A stretch of 64,000 nucleotides of DNA from Mycobacterium sp. IS-1496 (GTDB lineage Bacteria; Actinomycetota; Actinomycetes; Mycobacteriales; Mycobacteriaceae). The notes under the pieces are model-generated. The model made no database searches and was not told the DNA's origin. It saw only the letters and a program-made list of their open reading frames with translations. The position numbers and the translations under genes were made by a program. This document shows positions 8,650-16,280 of this stretch, piece by piece (the stretch's first letter is position 1; each line of letters begins with the position of its first letter). The stretch lies in assembly GCF_001499995.1 (NCBI RefSeq), contig NZ_LQIU01000002.1, positions 96,564 to 160,563 of the forward strand. The letters are read 5' to 3'.

Positions 8650-9999
8650 TCAGGGATGGCGTTCGACGACACCACGAAGCGTCGTGTCCCGGACGTGGAT
8701 CAGTGCCTGACGTGTCCCCAGGTCACGGAGGATGTTCTCGGGGACCCAGCCGATTCCGATGACGCCGCGCGCCAGGAGATCGTTCGGCGGGCTGTCGACC
8801 CGTATCTCGCCGGACCGTATCCCCTCGGACAAGAGGTTTCTCATCTGCCGCACGCGTTTGGAGAACAACCACCCGGGGTTGGGCGTACCCGGAGGGGACT
8901 GTCGCATCCATGCCAGCTGGATGCGGAACTCGTCGCCGAAGCGGTCCAGCGCATTGGTGTTGATCCAGCTCAGTGCGTCCAGCTTCTCGATCGACGTCGC
9001 ATCGGCGCCCAGCACTTCGGTCCAGCCCATCGCGATCTTCTCGCCGAAGGACCGCATGATCGAGGCGAGCAGCTCGTCCTTGGAACCGATCAGCCGGTAC
9101 ACGGTGCCGGTGCCCATGCCGGCTGCCGAGGCGATGTCGCGGATGGTGGTGACCTCGTAACCCCTGCGTCCGAACTCCGCACGGGCGACCGCGCGCACGT
9201 GTGCCGCCTTGCCGTCCGCCTCGGTCTCGCCGTCCTCACTCCACGACTGCACGACGGCGTCGGCGGCCAGGAACGCAGCCGATCGATCCAGACTCTGATC
9301 CGTCGGCGGCTCGACTGCCAGACCCTCGAGCACGATTCGGGTCAGGAGGGTGGCCACCTTCTCGGCGGGCGAGTTCTGCCGGATGACGTCGAGACCGGCC
9401 TGCAGCATCGTCTGGACCATCCGGTCCGCCAGCACCGGTAGGTCGACGTCGGACCTGAGGTAGCCGCTCCACCTGGCTGCACGCAGCGTCTGCAGCATGG
9501 CCTGCAGGATCGCCGTGGGTCTGCGCTGCGCGAGGGCGGCGAGTTCCGGATTGGAGCTGCGACCCTCGTAGAACGACATCTGCAGGGCGGCGCGGTGGGT
9601 CACGGCGCACTGCGCGATCGCGGCGCTCAACTCGACGATCCGGTCGAAGGCGGAGTGTGAGATGGGGTCGTCCAATTTGAGCTGGGCGAGTTCGGCGATC
9701 CGGTCGAGGTCGGCGTGATAGCGCCGAAGCAGTTCGACCAGGATCGACTCTTTGGATTCGAAGTGGTGGTAGAGGCTTCCGGGCAGGATGCCTGCGGCGT
9801 CCGCGATCTCCTGCAGGGAGGTGCGCAAACCGGACGTGGCGATCAGCGATGCCGCGGTCTGCAGGATCTCGGTGCGGCGCGAGCCGTCGTCGTACGCGTT
9901 GCCCGCCTCGGATCCGAGGTTGGAGGCGCGTTTCGCCGTACTGCGTCTCGGCGTCAAGGTAGGACGCTCCACGACTCCGCCAATGACCTCGACTCCCAA
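8650..9999 (-). CDS. Double-length TetR-family regulator with two HTH domains
   Basis: The 449-residue protein contains two complete TetR/AcrR units. The first DNA-binding domain covers about residues 41-87 (ILQTAASLIATSG through GSLYHHFESKE). The second covers about 264-311 (AVARAEFGRRG through GTVYRLIGSKDE). Each is followed by a helical ligand/dimer domain. TetR proteins are normally about 200 residues and dimeric; here one chain may act as a built-in dimer. The start is uncertain: TTG 9999 is used here and a GTG near 9972 is the alternative, with no ATG available. A palindrome 20 bases upstream suggests autoregulation, and copies before the P450 operon and the acyltransferase suggest it represses both. 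Confidence 0.85.
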   Translation of the reverse strand: MGVEVIGGVVERPTLTPRRSTAKRASNLGSEAGNAYDDGSRRTEILQTAASLIATSGLRTSLQEIADAAGILPGSLYHHFESKESILVELLRRYHADLDRIAELAQLKLDDPISHSAFDRIVELSAAIAQCAVTHRAALQMSFYEGRSSNPELAALAQRRPTAILQAMLQTLRAARWSGYLRSDVDLPVLADRMVQTMLQAGLDVIRQNSPAEKVATLLTRIVLEGLAVEPPTDQSLDRSAAFLAADAVVQSWSEDGETEADGKAAHVRAVARAEFGRRGYEVTTIRDIASAAGMGTGTVYRLIGSKDELLASIMRSFGEKIAMGWTEVLGADATSIEKLDALSWINTNALDRFGDEFRIQLAWMRQSPPGTPNPGWLFSKRVRQMRNLLSEGIRSGEIRVDSPPNDLLARGVIGIGWVPENILRDLGTRQALIHVRDTTLRGVVERHP

Positions 10000-10019
10000 C
10001 GCGGGCGCTCGTCCCTCTG

Positions 10020-10033
10020 ACCGAATATTTGGT
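10020..10033. promoter_or_regulatory. 14-bp palindromic operator, copy C
   Basis: ACCGAATATTTGGT matches the perfect palindrome ACCAAATATTTGGT at 13 of 14 positions, the best of the three copies. It lies 20 bases upstream of the TTG start of the tandem TetR gene, the expected position for autoregulation. The SDR gene on the other strand starts 255 bases away and may have its own promoter. Confidence 0.65.
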
Positions 10034-10287
10034 GGAATGCTACCAGATCATGGGTGGTCGGAGGGCCTCCTGCCTGCTGAAACATCGGGCTTCGGCCAGA
10101 TTCTGGAAGATTCGTTTGGGAGAACGTGTTCCGTTGGGGGCACGACCGGGACCACGGAAGCGGTGCCCGGCCGGGTCGGTACCAAACTTTTGTCCCACAA
10201 ACCCTTGCCTCCCCTCGCCCGAGTGGCATAGTTTCGCATCGTTCGAGCGCGGGAGTCGGCTCGCGTCTCATGGACATCGGAGGATGC

Positions 10288-11166
10288 ATGACCGGAAAGC
10301 TCGACGGCAAGGTCGCTTTCATCACCGGCGCCGCCCGCGGGCAGGGTCGCGCGCACGCCATCGCGATGGCCAGGGAGGGCGCCGACATCATCGCGGTCGA
10401 CATCTGCCGTGACATCCCGTCCAACCCGTACCCGTTGGCGACCCCGGACGATCTCGCCGAGACCGAGCGTTCCGTCAAGGAGATCGGCAGGCGCGTCGTC
10501 GCGCGGATCGCCGACGTCAGGGAACGCCACGAACTGCGCGACGCCGTCGAGGCCGGGCTGGCGGACCTCGGCAGGATCGACATCGTCGTCGCCAACGCGG
10601 GAATCCTCCCGATGGCGATGGGCAACCCCGACCCCATGGGTTTCGTCGACGCGTCCGACGTCGACCTGCTGGGGGTGATGAACACCGTCGCGGTCGCCAT
10701 CCCGCACCTACCCGACGGTGCCTCGATCATCGTCACCGGCTCCACTGCGGGCATGATCCGTGGCACCACGACCAGCCCGGACATGGGTCCCGGTGGCGCC
10801 GGCTACGGGTGGAGCAAGCGCATCGTGATGGAGTACGTCGACGAGATGTGTCTTCACCTGGCGCCGAGGATGATTCGCATCAACGCGATCCACCCGACGA
10901 ACTGCAACACCCACCTGCTGCAGAACGAGGGCATGTACGGCGTGTTCCGGCCCGATCTGACCGCCGAGGGCAAAAAGCCCACCCGCGAGGACGCCGAACC
11001 GGTGTTCACGATCTTCCAGGCCATGCCGATCCCGTACATCGAGCCGGAGGACATGGCCAACCTCGGGGTGTTCCTCGCCAGCGACGACAGCCGCTACATC
11101 ACCGGACAGCACATCCGCGTCGACGCCGGCTCGCTGCTGAAGTGGCCCAACGGACCGGGCGGTTAG
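10288..11166 (+). CDS. Mycofactocin-coupled SDR oxidoreductase
   Basis: This 292-residue SDR has the features I associate with the mycofactocin-coupled subfamily. These are the N-terminal block FITGAARGQGRAHAIAMA, the insert after the second strand (IIAVDIC, then PLATPDDLAET), NEGMYGVFRPDL, and the C-terminal GQHIRVDAGSLLK. The active site is Y-G-W-S-K. Members of this group hold NAD(P) tightly and pass electrons to the peptide-derived cofactor mycofactocin, mostly in alcohol oxidation. ATG 10288 follows GGAGG by four bases. It ends in a 4-base overlap with the convergent TetR gene. No mycofactocin biosynthesis genes lie in the window. Confidence 0.82.
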   Translation: MTGKLDGKVAFITGAARGQGRAHAIAMAREGADIIAVDICRDIPSNPYPLATPDDLAETERSVKEIGRRVVARIADVRERHELRDAVEAGLADLGRIDIVVANAGILPMAMGNPDPMGFVDASDVDLLGVMNTVAVAIPHLPDGASIIVTGSTAGMIRGTTTSPDMGPGGAGYGWSKRIVMEYVDEMCLHLAPRMIRINAIHPTNCNTHLLQNEGMYGVFRPDLTAEGKKPTREDAEPVFTIFQAMPIPYIEPEDMANLGVFLASDDSRYITGQHIRVDAGSLLKWPNGPGG

Positions 11167-11819
11167 GGCCGGTGCAGGAACCCGTGCAGGATCGCCTGGA
11201 CGAGTTCCTCGACGATGGCCTCGCGTGACGGGGGACTGCTGCCGAAGAACGTCGAACGCAGCGCGACCATCCCGACGACCATCGCCACCGTCGAATGGGC
11301 GGGCAGGTCCGGCTGGTTGGACCGAAGGCCGCGCAAGCGCACACCCTCGGCGCTGATGCGGCCGAGCATGCTCAGTGCGCGCCGGATGTCGGCGATGCCC
11401 GCGGCCTCGATGTCCTCGTCGCCGAGCCCGTCCGACGCGACGAGCGTCAGCAACAGGCCCCGGTTCTCGACGAGCGTGTCGTAAAGATGGCCGACGAACT
11501 GCCGCGCCAAGTCGACCTCGTCGGTCTCCTCGGGAACGACGGCCTGCCAGGTCTGCGCGAAGTCGTCGAGGAAGCTCGTGAACGGCACCACGAGGGCTTC
11601 CCGGAACAGTCCCGCCTTCGAGCCGAAATGGCGAAATAGCAGGTACTCGCTGACGCCGGCAGCCTCGGCGATCTCGCGGGTGGTGGTACTGCGATAGTCC
11701 TTGCGCGCGAACAGATCACGGGCGGCATCGAGAAGCAGGCGACGGGCCTCGCCGCGGGGCCGGCGGCCGGCCTGGACCGGGACCGCGGTCTGCTTGTCTG
11801 ACGACGTTCGTTCGGACAC
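11163..11819 (-). CDS. TetR-family transcriptional regulator
   Basis: This normal-length (218-residue) TetR repressor has its DNA-binding domain at about residues 27-75 (LLLDAARDLFARKDY, then TREIAEAAGVSEYLLFRHFGSK). The rest is the ligand-binding and dimerisation domain. The start is GTG 11819. A perfect palindrome at 11856-11877 lies just upstream, between this gene and the divergent AveC-like/P450 operon, so it probably represses both directions. Its stop codon overlaps that of the mycofactocin-type SDR. The inducing ligand is unknown, but is probably the P450 substrate. Confidence 0.88.
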   Translation of the reverse strand: MSERTSSDKQTAVPVQAGRRPRGEARRLLLDAARDLFARKDYRSTTTREIAEAAGVSEYLLFRHFGSKAGLFREALVVPFTSFLDDFAQTWQAVVPEETDEVDLARQFVGHLYDTLVENRGLLLTLVASDGLGDEDIEAAGIADIRRALSMLGRISAEGVRLRGLRSNQPDLPAHSTVAMVVGMVALRSTFFGSSPPSREAIVEELVQAILHGFLHRP

Positions 11820-11855
11820 CGTTGTTCACCCTAGTCGGCCCTTGACCTTCTCCCT

Positions 11856-11877
11856 TGTAATAGTGTCCACTATTACA
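11856..11877. promoter_or_regulatory. Perfect 22-bp palindromic TetR operator
   Basis: TGTAATAGTG, two bases (TC), then CACTATTACA form a perfect inverted repeat with 10-base arms. It sits in the 81-base gap between the TetR gene (- strand) and the small membrane protein/AveC-like/P450 operon (+ strand). This is the textbook layout of an autoregulated TetR switch. It is unrelated in sequence to the 14-bp palindromes at 188, 8605 and 10020. Confidence 0.75.
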
Positions 11878-11900
11878 CATCGTCGGAGAAAGGGGCTGCC

Positions 11901-12011
11901 GTGGGTGCGGTCATCATGCTCGGCACGCTGTTCGGGCTCATGGTGCTCATCGTCGGGGCGATCGTCTACGTCGACCCGGAAGCGCGGGACCGCGACGGGC
12001 GTGAACGATGA
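11901..12011 (+). CDS. 36-residue single-pass membrane protein upstream of an AveC-like gene
   Basis: From GTG 11901 the frame encodes a strongly hydrophobic stretch (IMLGTLFGLMVLIVGAIVYV) followed by an acidic/basic tail ending RDRDGRER. It has a purine-rich GAGAAAGGGG upstream, and its TGA overlaps the ATG of the next gene (ATGA at 12008-12011), so the two are probably translationally coupled. The topology is one helix with a short charged tail. It is the first gene after the TetR operator. I do not recognise a family; it may be a small partner subunit of the AveC-like protein. Confidence 0.6.
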   Translation: MGAVIMLGTLFGLMVLIVGAIVYVDPEARDRDGRER

Positions 12012-12796
12012 GCACCGAACTCACACCGGCCCTGATCGCCGGCCTGGCCTTCGCCTACGTCGGTGGACTCGTGTTTCTGGGCGTCGGTGTGGTGCTGAGC
12101 CTGCGGCGCGGCCGCCTCCATCCGCTGCTGCTGGTGTCGATCTCGGCGATCTCGTTCTCGTGGATCGAGGCGCCGTACGACTGGGCGGTGTACGCACAGT
12201 TCCCGCCCGCGCTCCCGCGGATGCCCTCGTGGTGGCCGCTGAACATGACCTGGGGCGGCGGCCTGCCGTCCGCGGTGCCTGTCGGATACATCGCCTACTT
12301 CGTGCTGCCTGCGGTGATCGGCGCAGCGCTCGGCCGGCGGCTGATCGCGCGGTTCGGCTGGCGCAGGCCACAGACGCTCCTGGCCGTCGGCCTGCTCGTC
12401 GGGTTCTGCTGGGCCCTGTTCTTCAACGGGTTCTTCGGTCCCCGAATGGGAGTCTTCTACTACGGATACGTCATACCCGGACTCGCGATCTTCGAGGGGA
12501 GCAAGTTCCAGTACCCCGTCTACGACGCCATCGCGATGGGCATCCAGATGATGGTGTTCACCTACCTTCTCGGACGCACCGACGCCCAGGGGCGCAACAT
12601 CATCGAGTCATGGGCCGACCGGGTCTCCAAGACCCGGGTGCAGTCCGCGGCCATGTCGATCCTCGCCGTGGTCGTCGTCGGCCACGCCGTGTACGGCGCC
12701 GTCTTCGCCCCACACCTCGTGACCAAGCTCCGCGGCGACGTGACATCGGGACCGACCGAACAGTTGTTCCCCGGCGTGCCCAACCAACCTCGATGA
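12008..12796 (+). CDS. AveC-like (spirocyclase AveC family) integral membrane protein, second copy
   Basis: This 262-residue membrane protein has about seven hydrophobic segments. It shares with the paralogue at 1365-2501 the 'P.L...P..WPL' block (ALPRMPSWWPLNM) and the 'G-F-x-Y-x-x-VIP...F-x-G-S-x-FQYP' block (GVFYYGYVIPG, then GSKFQYP). It lacks the long N- and C-terminal extensions of that copy. It is coupled to the small membrane protein upstream by ATGA. It ends at the start of a P450 gene with GAGGAC lying between. The repeated pairing of an AveC-like protein with a P450 and a TetR suggests a functional module. Biochemical role unknown. Confidence 0.7.
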   Translation: MSTELTPALIAGLAFAYVGGLVFLGVGVVLSLRRGRLHPLLLVSISAISFSWIEAPYDWAVYAQFPPALPRMPSWWPLNMTWGGGLPSAVPVGYIAYFVLPAVIGAALGRRLIARFGWRRPQTLLAVGLLVGFCWALFFNGFFGPRMGVFYYGYVIPGLAIFEGSKFQYPVYDAIAMGIQMMVFTYLLGRTDAQGRNIIESWADRVSKTRVQSAAMSILAVVVVGHAVYGAVFAPHLVTKLRGDVTSGPTEQLFPGVPNQPR

Positions 12797-12804
12797 GGAC
12801 TCCC

Positions 12805-14010
12805 ATGACCATTGATCCCGCGGTCGAGTTGTACTACGACCCCTTCGATTTCGCGATCGACGACGACCCGTACCCGATCTGGAAGCGGATGCGCGCCGAG
12901 GCGCCGCTGTACTTCAACAGCAAGTACGGCTTCTACGCGCTCAGTCGCTTCGACGATGTCGTCCGTGCGCTGCCGGACTGGGAGACCTACCGGTCGGGCC
13001 GGGGGACCACGGCGGACATCTTGTTCAGCGGCATCGAGGTGCCGCCGGGGATCCTCCTCTGGGAGGACCCGCCCCTGCACGATCTGCACCGGCGGCTGCT
13101 CTCCAGGGTCTTTACTCCCCGCCGGATGCTGGCCGTCGAGGACCTTGTTCGCGGATTTTGTTCGCGCGCACTGGATCCGCTGCAGGCCGCCGACGGCTTC
13201 GACTTCGTCGTCGATCTCGGCGCGATCATGCCGATGCGCACGATCGGGTACCTGCTGGGGATCCCCGAGGAGGGGCAACAGCAGATCCGCGACCTCAACG
13301 ACAAGAGCATCACCGTCGGCTCGCAGGGCGATGGCGCCGGCGAGGTCAGCCAGACGATCTTCGAGGAGTCGCTCGGCGTCTTCGCGGAGTACATCGAATG
13401 GCGGGCGACCCATCCCTCCGACGACCTGATGACAGAGCTGCTCAACGCGGAGATCGAGGAACCCGGCGGGACACGCCGACTGCTCGACCGCACCGAGGTC
13501 CTCGCGTACACCGCGATGATCGCCGGCGCGGGCAACGAGACGACGGCACGGCTCATCGGGTTCATGGGTCAGCTGCTCGGCGAACACCCCGAGCAGCGGC
13601 GGGAACTCGTCAGGGACCCGTCGCTCATCCCCTCGGCGGTGGAGGAGACGCTCCGTTACGAGCCGCCGTCGCCGGTGCAGGCGCGTTATGTCGCACGCGA
13701 CGTCGAACTGTACGGGCAGACGGTCACCGAGGGCTCGTACATGCTGTTGCTCAACGGGTCGGCCAATCGGGACGAGACACGGTTCGCCGATCCCGACCGC
13801 TACGACATCCACCGACAGGGCGGACACCTGAGTTTCGGGCAGGGGCTGCATTTCTGTCTGGGGTCGGCCCTGGCCAGGCTCGAGGCGCGGGTGGCCTTCG
13901 AGGAAGTCCTCAAACGGTGGACGGACTGGGAGGTCGACTACGGCAACGCGACCAGGGCGCGTACGTCGAGTGTGCGGGGTTGGGCGAAGCTGCCGGTCAG
14001 GACGGGCTGA
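12805..14010 (+). CDS. Cytochrome P450
   Basis: This third P450 of the window has 401 residues. It carries I-helix AGAGNETTAR, K-helix ETLR in VEETLRYEPP, and the haem loop FGQGLHFCLG with Cys near residue 351. All conserved elements are intact. ATG 12805 has GAGG six bases upstream and was preferred over ATG 12793, which overlaps the AveC-like stop and would add four residues. It is the last gene of the TetR-controlled operon. As with the other P450s here, no ferredoxin or ferredoxin reductase lies beside it, so electrons must come from proteins encoded elsewhere. Confidence 0.93.
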   Translation: MTIDPAVELYYDPFDFAIDDDPYPIWKRMRAEAPLYFNSKYGFYALSRFDDVVRALPDWETYRSGRGTTADILFSGIEVPPGILLWEDPPLHDLHRRLLSRVFTPRRMLAVEDLVRGFCSRALDPLQAADGFDFVVDLGAIMPMRTIGYLLGIPEEGQQQIRDLNDKSITVGSQGDGAGEVSQTIFEESLGVFAEYIEWRATHPSDDLMTELLNAEIEEPGGTRRLLDRTEVLAYTAMIAGAGNETTARLIGFMGQLLGEHPEQRRELVRDPSLIPSAVEETLRYEPPSPVQARYVARDVELYGQTVTEGSYMLLLNGSANRDETRFADPDRYDIHRQGGHLSFGQGLHFCLGSALARLEARVAFEEVLKRWTDWEVDYGNATRARTSSVRGWAKLPVRTG

Positions 14011-14025
14011 CCGCCCGTTCGCCCG

Positions 14026-15054
14026 TCAGGCGTTCGCGCCGTCGACCGCCTCGAGGACGGCCGCGGCGGTGGACGGGTCGGTCACCAGTTGGTTGAAGTA
14101 GCCGCCGCGGGCGCCGGCGATGATGGAGGACACCTTGTCGCCGCCCACCGCCACCGCGATGGTCACGGGGACGTGGCGCAGTGCGTCGAGTTCGACGGCG
14201 ATCAGGCGGTCGCTGCCCTCGAACTCGACTTCCTCACCGTCGCGGTCGTAGAAGCGTGAGCACACGTCGCCCACGGCGGCGCGCAGTGAATTCGACCGAG
14301 TCGGGACGAACTGCGGGATGTCCGAACGCATCAACGGCGGCGCACCGACGCCCATCAGCGCGCAGCGGGCGTGCGGCCACAGGTGCAGGACGCGTTGGAT
14401 GCTCGGATCCTTGAGCAGCGACGGATACAGGTCCGGTCCGGGCAGCGCGGGGGCGAACAGGTAGTTCGGCCTGCCGTTGACCCGGTTGGCGACCCGCCTG
14501 GTGATCTCGTTGGTCTGGTACCACTCCTCGGGCTGGTCGTTGCCGCCGACCGTGGGCGCCACCAGCACCCCCGGCAACGGCACGAGGTCGTACTGGGACA
14601 CCTCGTACACCGTCCGCCCGCTCGACACCAGCAACACATCTCCGGGTAGCAGCCCCGCCCCGGCCAGCGCCCGTCCCACCGCAGGCGCCAGCGCCGCGCC
14701 CATCACGTCGACGATGCCGCGGCCGGGCCCCGGTTGGGGCAGTGGGTGGCTGAGGAAGACCGTCGTCAGGGACAGCGCGCGGGCCACCCGGTCGGCGAGG
14801 TCACCGGATGCGACCTCCGCGGGCGGGACCACCTCGATGCGCACGATGCCGCGCCGCTTGGCCTCGGCGAGCAGGCGGCTCACCGTCGCCCTGCTGGTGC
14901 CGAGTTGCGTCGCCACTTCGGCCTGGGTGGCGTCCTCGGTGTAGTACAGCTTCGCCGCGGCATAGAGCAGCGAAGCGGGGAAATGGCCGGCGTCGGCGTC
15001 CGGGGCGGGACTGTCGACGCCGGTCGGAGACGCGGGCTGTGCGGACCGGGGCAC
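14026..15054 (-). CDS. SorC/DeoR-type sugar-responsive transcriptional regulator
   Basis: This 342-residue protein has an N-terminal helix-turn-helix (about residues 37-74: YYTEDATQAEVATQLG then TSRATVSRLLAEAKRRG). A large sugar-phosphate-binding domain of the SorC type follows (DVLLVSSGRTVYEVSQYD, then GGDKVSSIIAGARGGYFNQLVTD split by a gap). SorC regulators sense phosphorylated sugars or polyols and control adjacent catabolic genes. It faces the polyol dehydrogenase operon across 117 bases containing repeated TGAACA boxes. The start GTG 15054 has a poor ribosome-binding site, and an upstream in-frame GTG near 15079 is possible. Confidence 0.85.
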   Translation of the reverse strand: MPRSAQPASPTGVDSPAPDADAGHFPASLLYAAAKLYYTEDATQAEVATQLGTSRATVSRLLAEAKRRGIVRIEVVPPAEVASGDLADRVARALSLTTVFLSHPLPQPGPGRGIVDVMGAALAPAVGRALAGAGLLPGDVLLVSSGRTVYEVSQYDLVPLPGVLVAPTVGGNDQPEEWYQTNEITRRVANRVNGRPNYLFAPALPGPDLYPSLLKDPSIQRVLHLWPHARCALMGVGAPPLMRSDIPQFVPTRSNSLRAAVGDVCSRFYDRDGEEVEFEGSDRLIAVELDALRHVPVTIAVAVGGDKVSSIIAGARGGYFNQLVTDPSTAAAVLEAVDGANA

Positions 15055-15071
15055 GCCAAGAAGTATGACAT

Positions 15072-15122
15072 TGAACACCTGAAGCTGAACAGATTTTCCC
15101 TGAACAGATGTTCTGGACAGAT
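15072..15122. promoter_or_regulatory. Cluster of TGAACA boxes: probable SorC-regulator operator region
   Basis: TGAACA occurs at 15072, 15086 and 15101. CTGAACAGAT is repeated exactly at 15085-15094 and 15100-15109, with a near copy CTGGACAGAT at 15113-15122. At 15102-15113, GAACA-GA-TGTTC forms a perfect inverted repeat. The phased repeats lie in the gap between the SorC-type regulator and the dehydrogenase gene and are the probable binding sites for that regulator. Confidence 0.55.
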
Positions 15123-15171
15123 GTGCACAGCATTGGTTAGTGTGAGCGCAGCCACACGAGAGGAACCGCTG

Positions 15172-16260
15172 ATGCCCGATCAGATCCCGGAGAAGATGCA
15201 GGCCGTGGTCTGCCACGGACCGCGCGACTACCGGCTCGAGGAGATCGCCGTCCCGCAGCGCGGACCCGGGGAGGCCCTGATCAAGGTCGAAGCAGTCGGC
15301 ATCTGCGCCAGCGACCTCAAGTGCTACCACGGCGCGGCGAAGTTCTGGGGAGACGAGAACCGCCCCGCATGGGCCGAGACCATGGTGATCCCCGGCCACG
15401 AATTCGTCGGCACGGTGGTCGAACTCGACGACGATGCGGCCCAGCGGTGGGGGATCGCCGTCGGCGACCGGGTGGTCTCCGAGCAGATCGTGCCGTGCTG
15501 GGAGTGCCGCTTCTGCAAGCGCGGCCAGTACCACATGTGCCAGCCGCACGACCTGTACGGCTTCAAGCGCCGCACCCCTGGGGCGATGGCGAGCTACATG
15601 GTCTACCCGGCGGAAGCGCTGGTGCACAAGGTCTCCAAAGACATCAAGCCCCACCACGCCGCCTTCGCCGAACCGCTGTCGTGCTCCCTGCACGCGGTCG
15701 AACGCGCCCAGATCATGTTCGAGGACACCGTCGTCGTGGCGGGTTGCGGGCCGATCGGCCTGGGCATGATCGCCGGCGCCAGGGCCAAGAACCCGATGCA
15801 CGTCATCGCGCTCGACCTGGCGCCCGAGAAACTCGAACTGGCCAAGAAGTGCGGCGCCGACATCACGATCAACATCGCCGAACAGGATCCGGTGGCGATC
15901 GTCAAGGAGCTCACCGACGGCTACGGCGCCGACGTCTACCTCGAGGGCACCGGTCACACGGCGGCGGTTCCCCAGGGGCTCAACCTGCTGCGCAAGCTCG
16001 GCCGCTACGTCGAGTACGGGGTGTTCGGCAGCGACGTCACCGTCGACTGGAGCATCATCAGCGACGATAAGGAACTCGACGTGCTCGGCGCGCATCTCGG
16101 GCCGTACTGCTGGCCGGCCGCCATCAAGATGATCGAGTCCGGTGTCCTGCCCATGGACGAGATCTGCACACATCAGTTGCCGCTCAACGACTTCCAGAAG
16201 GGTCTCGACCTGGTCGCGAGCGGTAAAGAGTCGGTCAAGGTCTCGCTGATCCCCGCCTGA
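15172..16260 (+). CDS. eltD: Zinc-dependent polyol dehydrogenase, probable erythritol/L-threitol dehydrogenase
   Basis: This 362-residue medium-chain alcohol dehydrogenase has a catalytic zinc site (Cys in GICASDLK, His-Glu in PGHEFVG). Its structural-zinc lobe has four cysteines (CWECRFCKRGQYHMC), and its NAD-binding motif is GCGPIGLG. It would oxidise a polyol to a ketose. The downstream kinase and isomerase match the tetritol pathway described in Mycobacterium smegmatis, in which EltD converts erythritol to D-erythrulose. The symbol is inferred from that context and not from an alignment. It is the first gene of the operon facing the SorC-type regulator. The start ATG 15172 follows GAGAGGAACC. 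Confidence 0.68.
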   Translation: MPDQIPEKMQAVVCHGPRDYRLEEIAVPQRGPGEALIKVEAVGICASDLKCYHGAAKFWGDENRPAWAETMVIPGHEFVGTVVELDDDAAQRWGIAVGDRVVSEQIVPCWECRFCKRGQYHMCQPHDLYGFKRRTPGAMASYMVYPAEALVHKVSKDIKPHHAAFAEPLSCSLHAVERAQIMFEDTVVVAGCGPIGLGMIAGARAKNPMHVIALDLAPEKLELAKKCGADITINIAEQDPVAIVKELTDGYGADVYLEGTGHTAAVPQGLNLLRKLGRYVEYGVFGSDVTVDWSIISDDKELDVLGAHLGPYCWPAAIKMIESGVLPMDEICTHQLPLNDFQKGLDLVASGKESVKVSLIPA

Positions 16261-16280
16261 GAGCCGAAGGAAAACACCAC

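Noticed and set aside
15055..16173. Upstream extension of the SorC-type regulator frame on the - strand
   Set aside because: It is antisense to the zinc dehydrogenase. The family N-terminus begins just before 15054.
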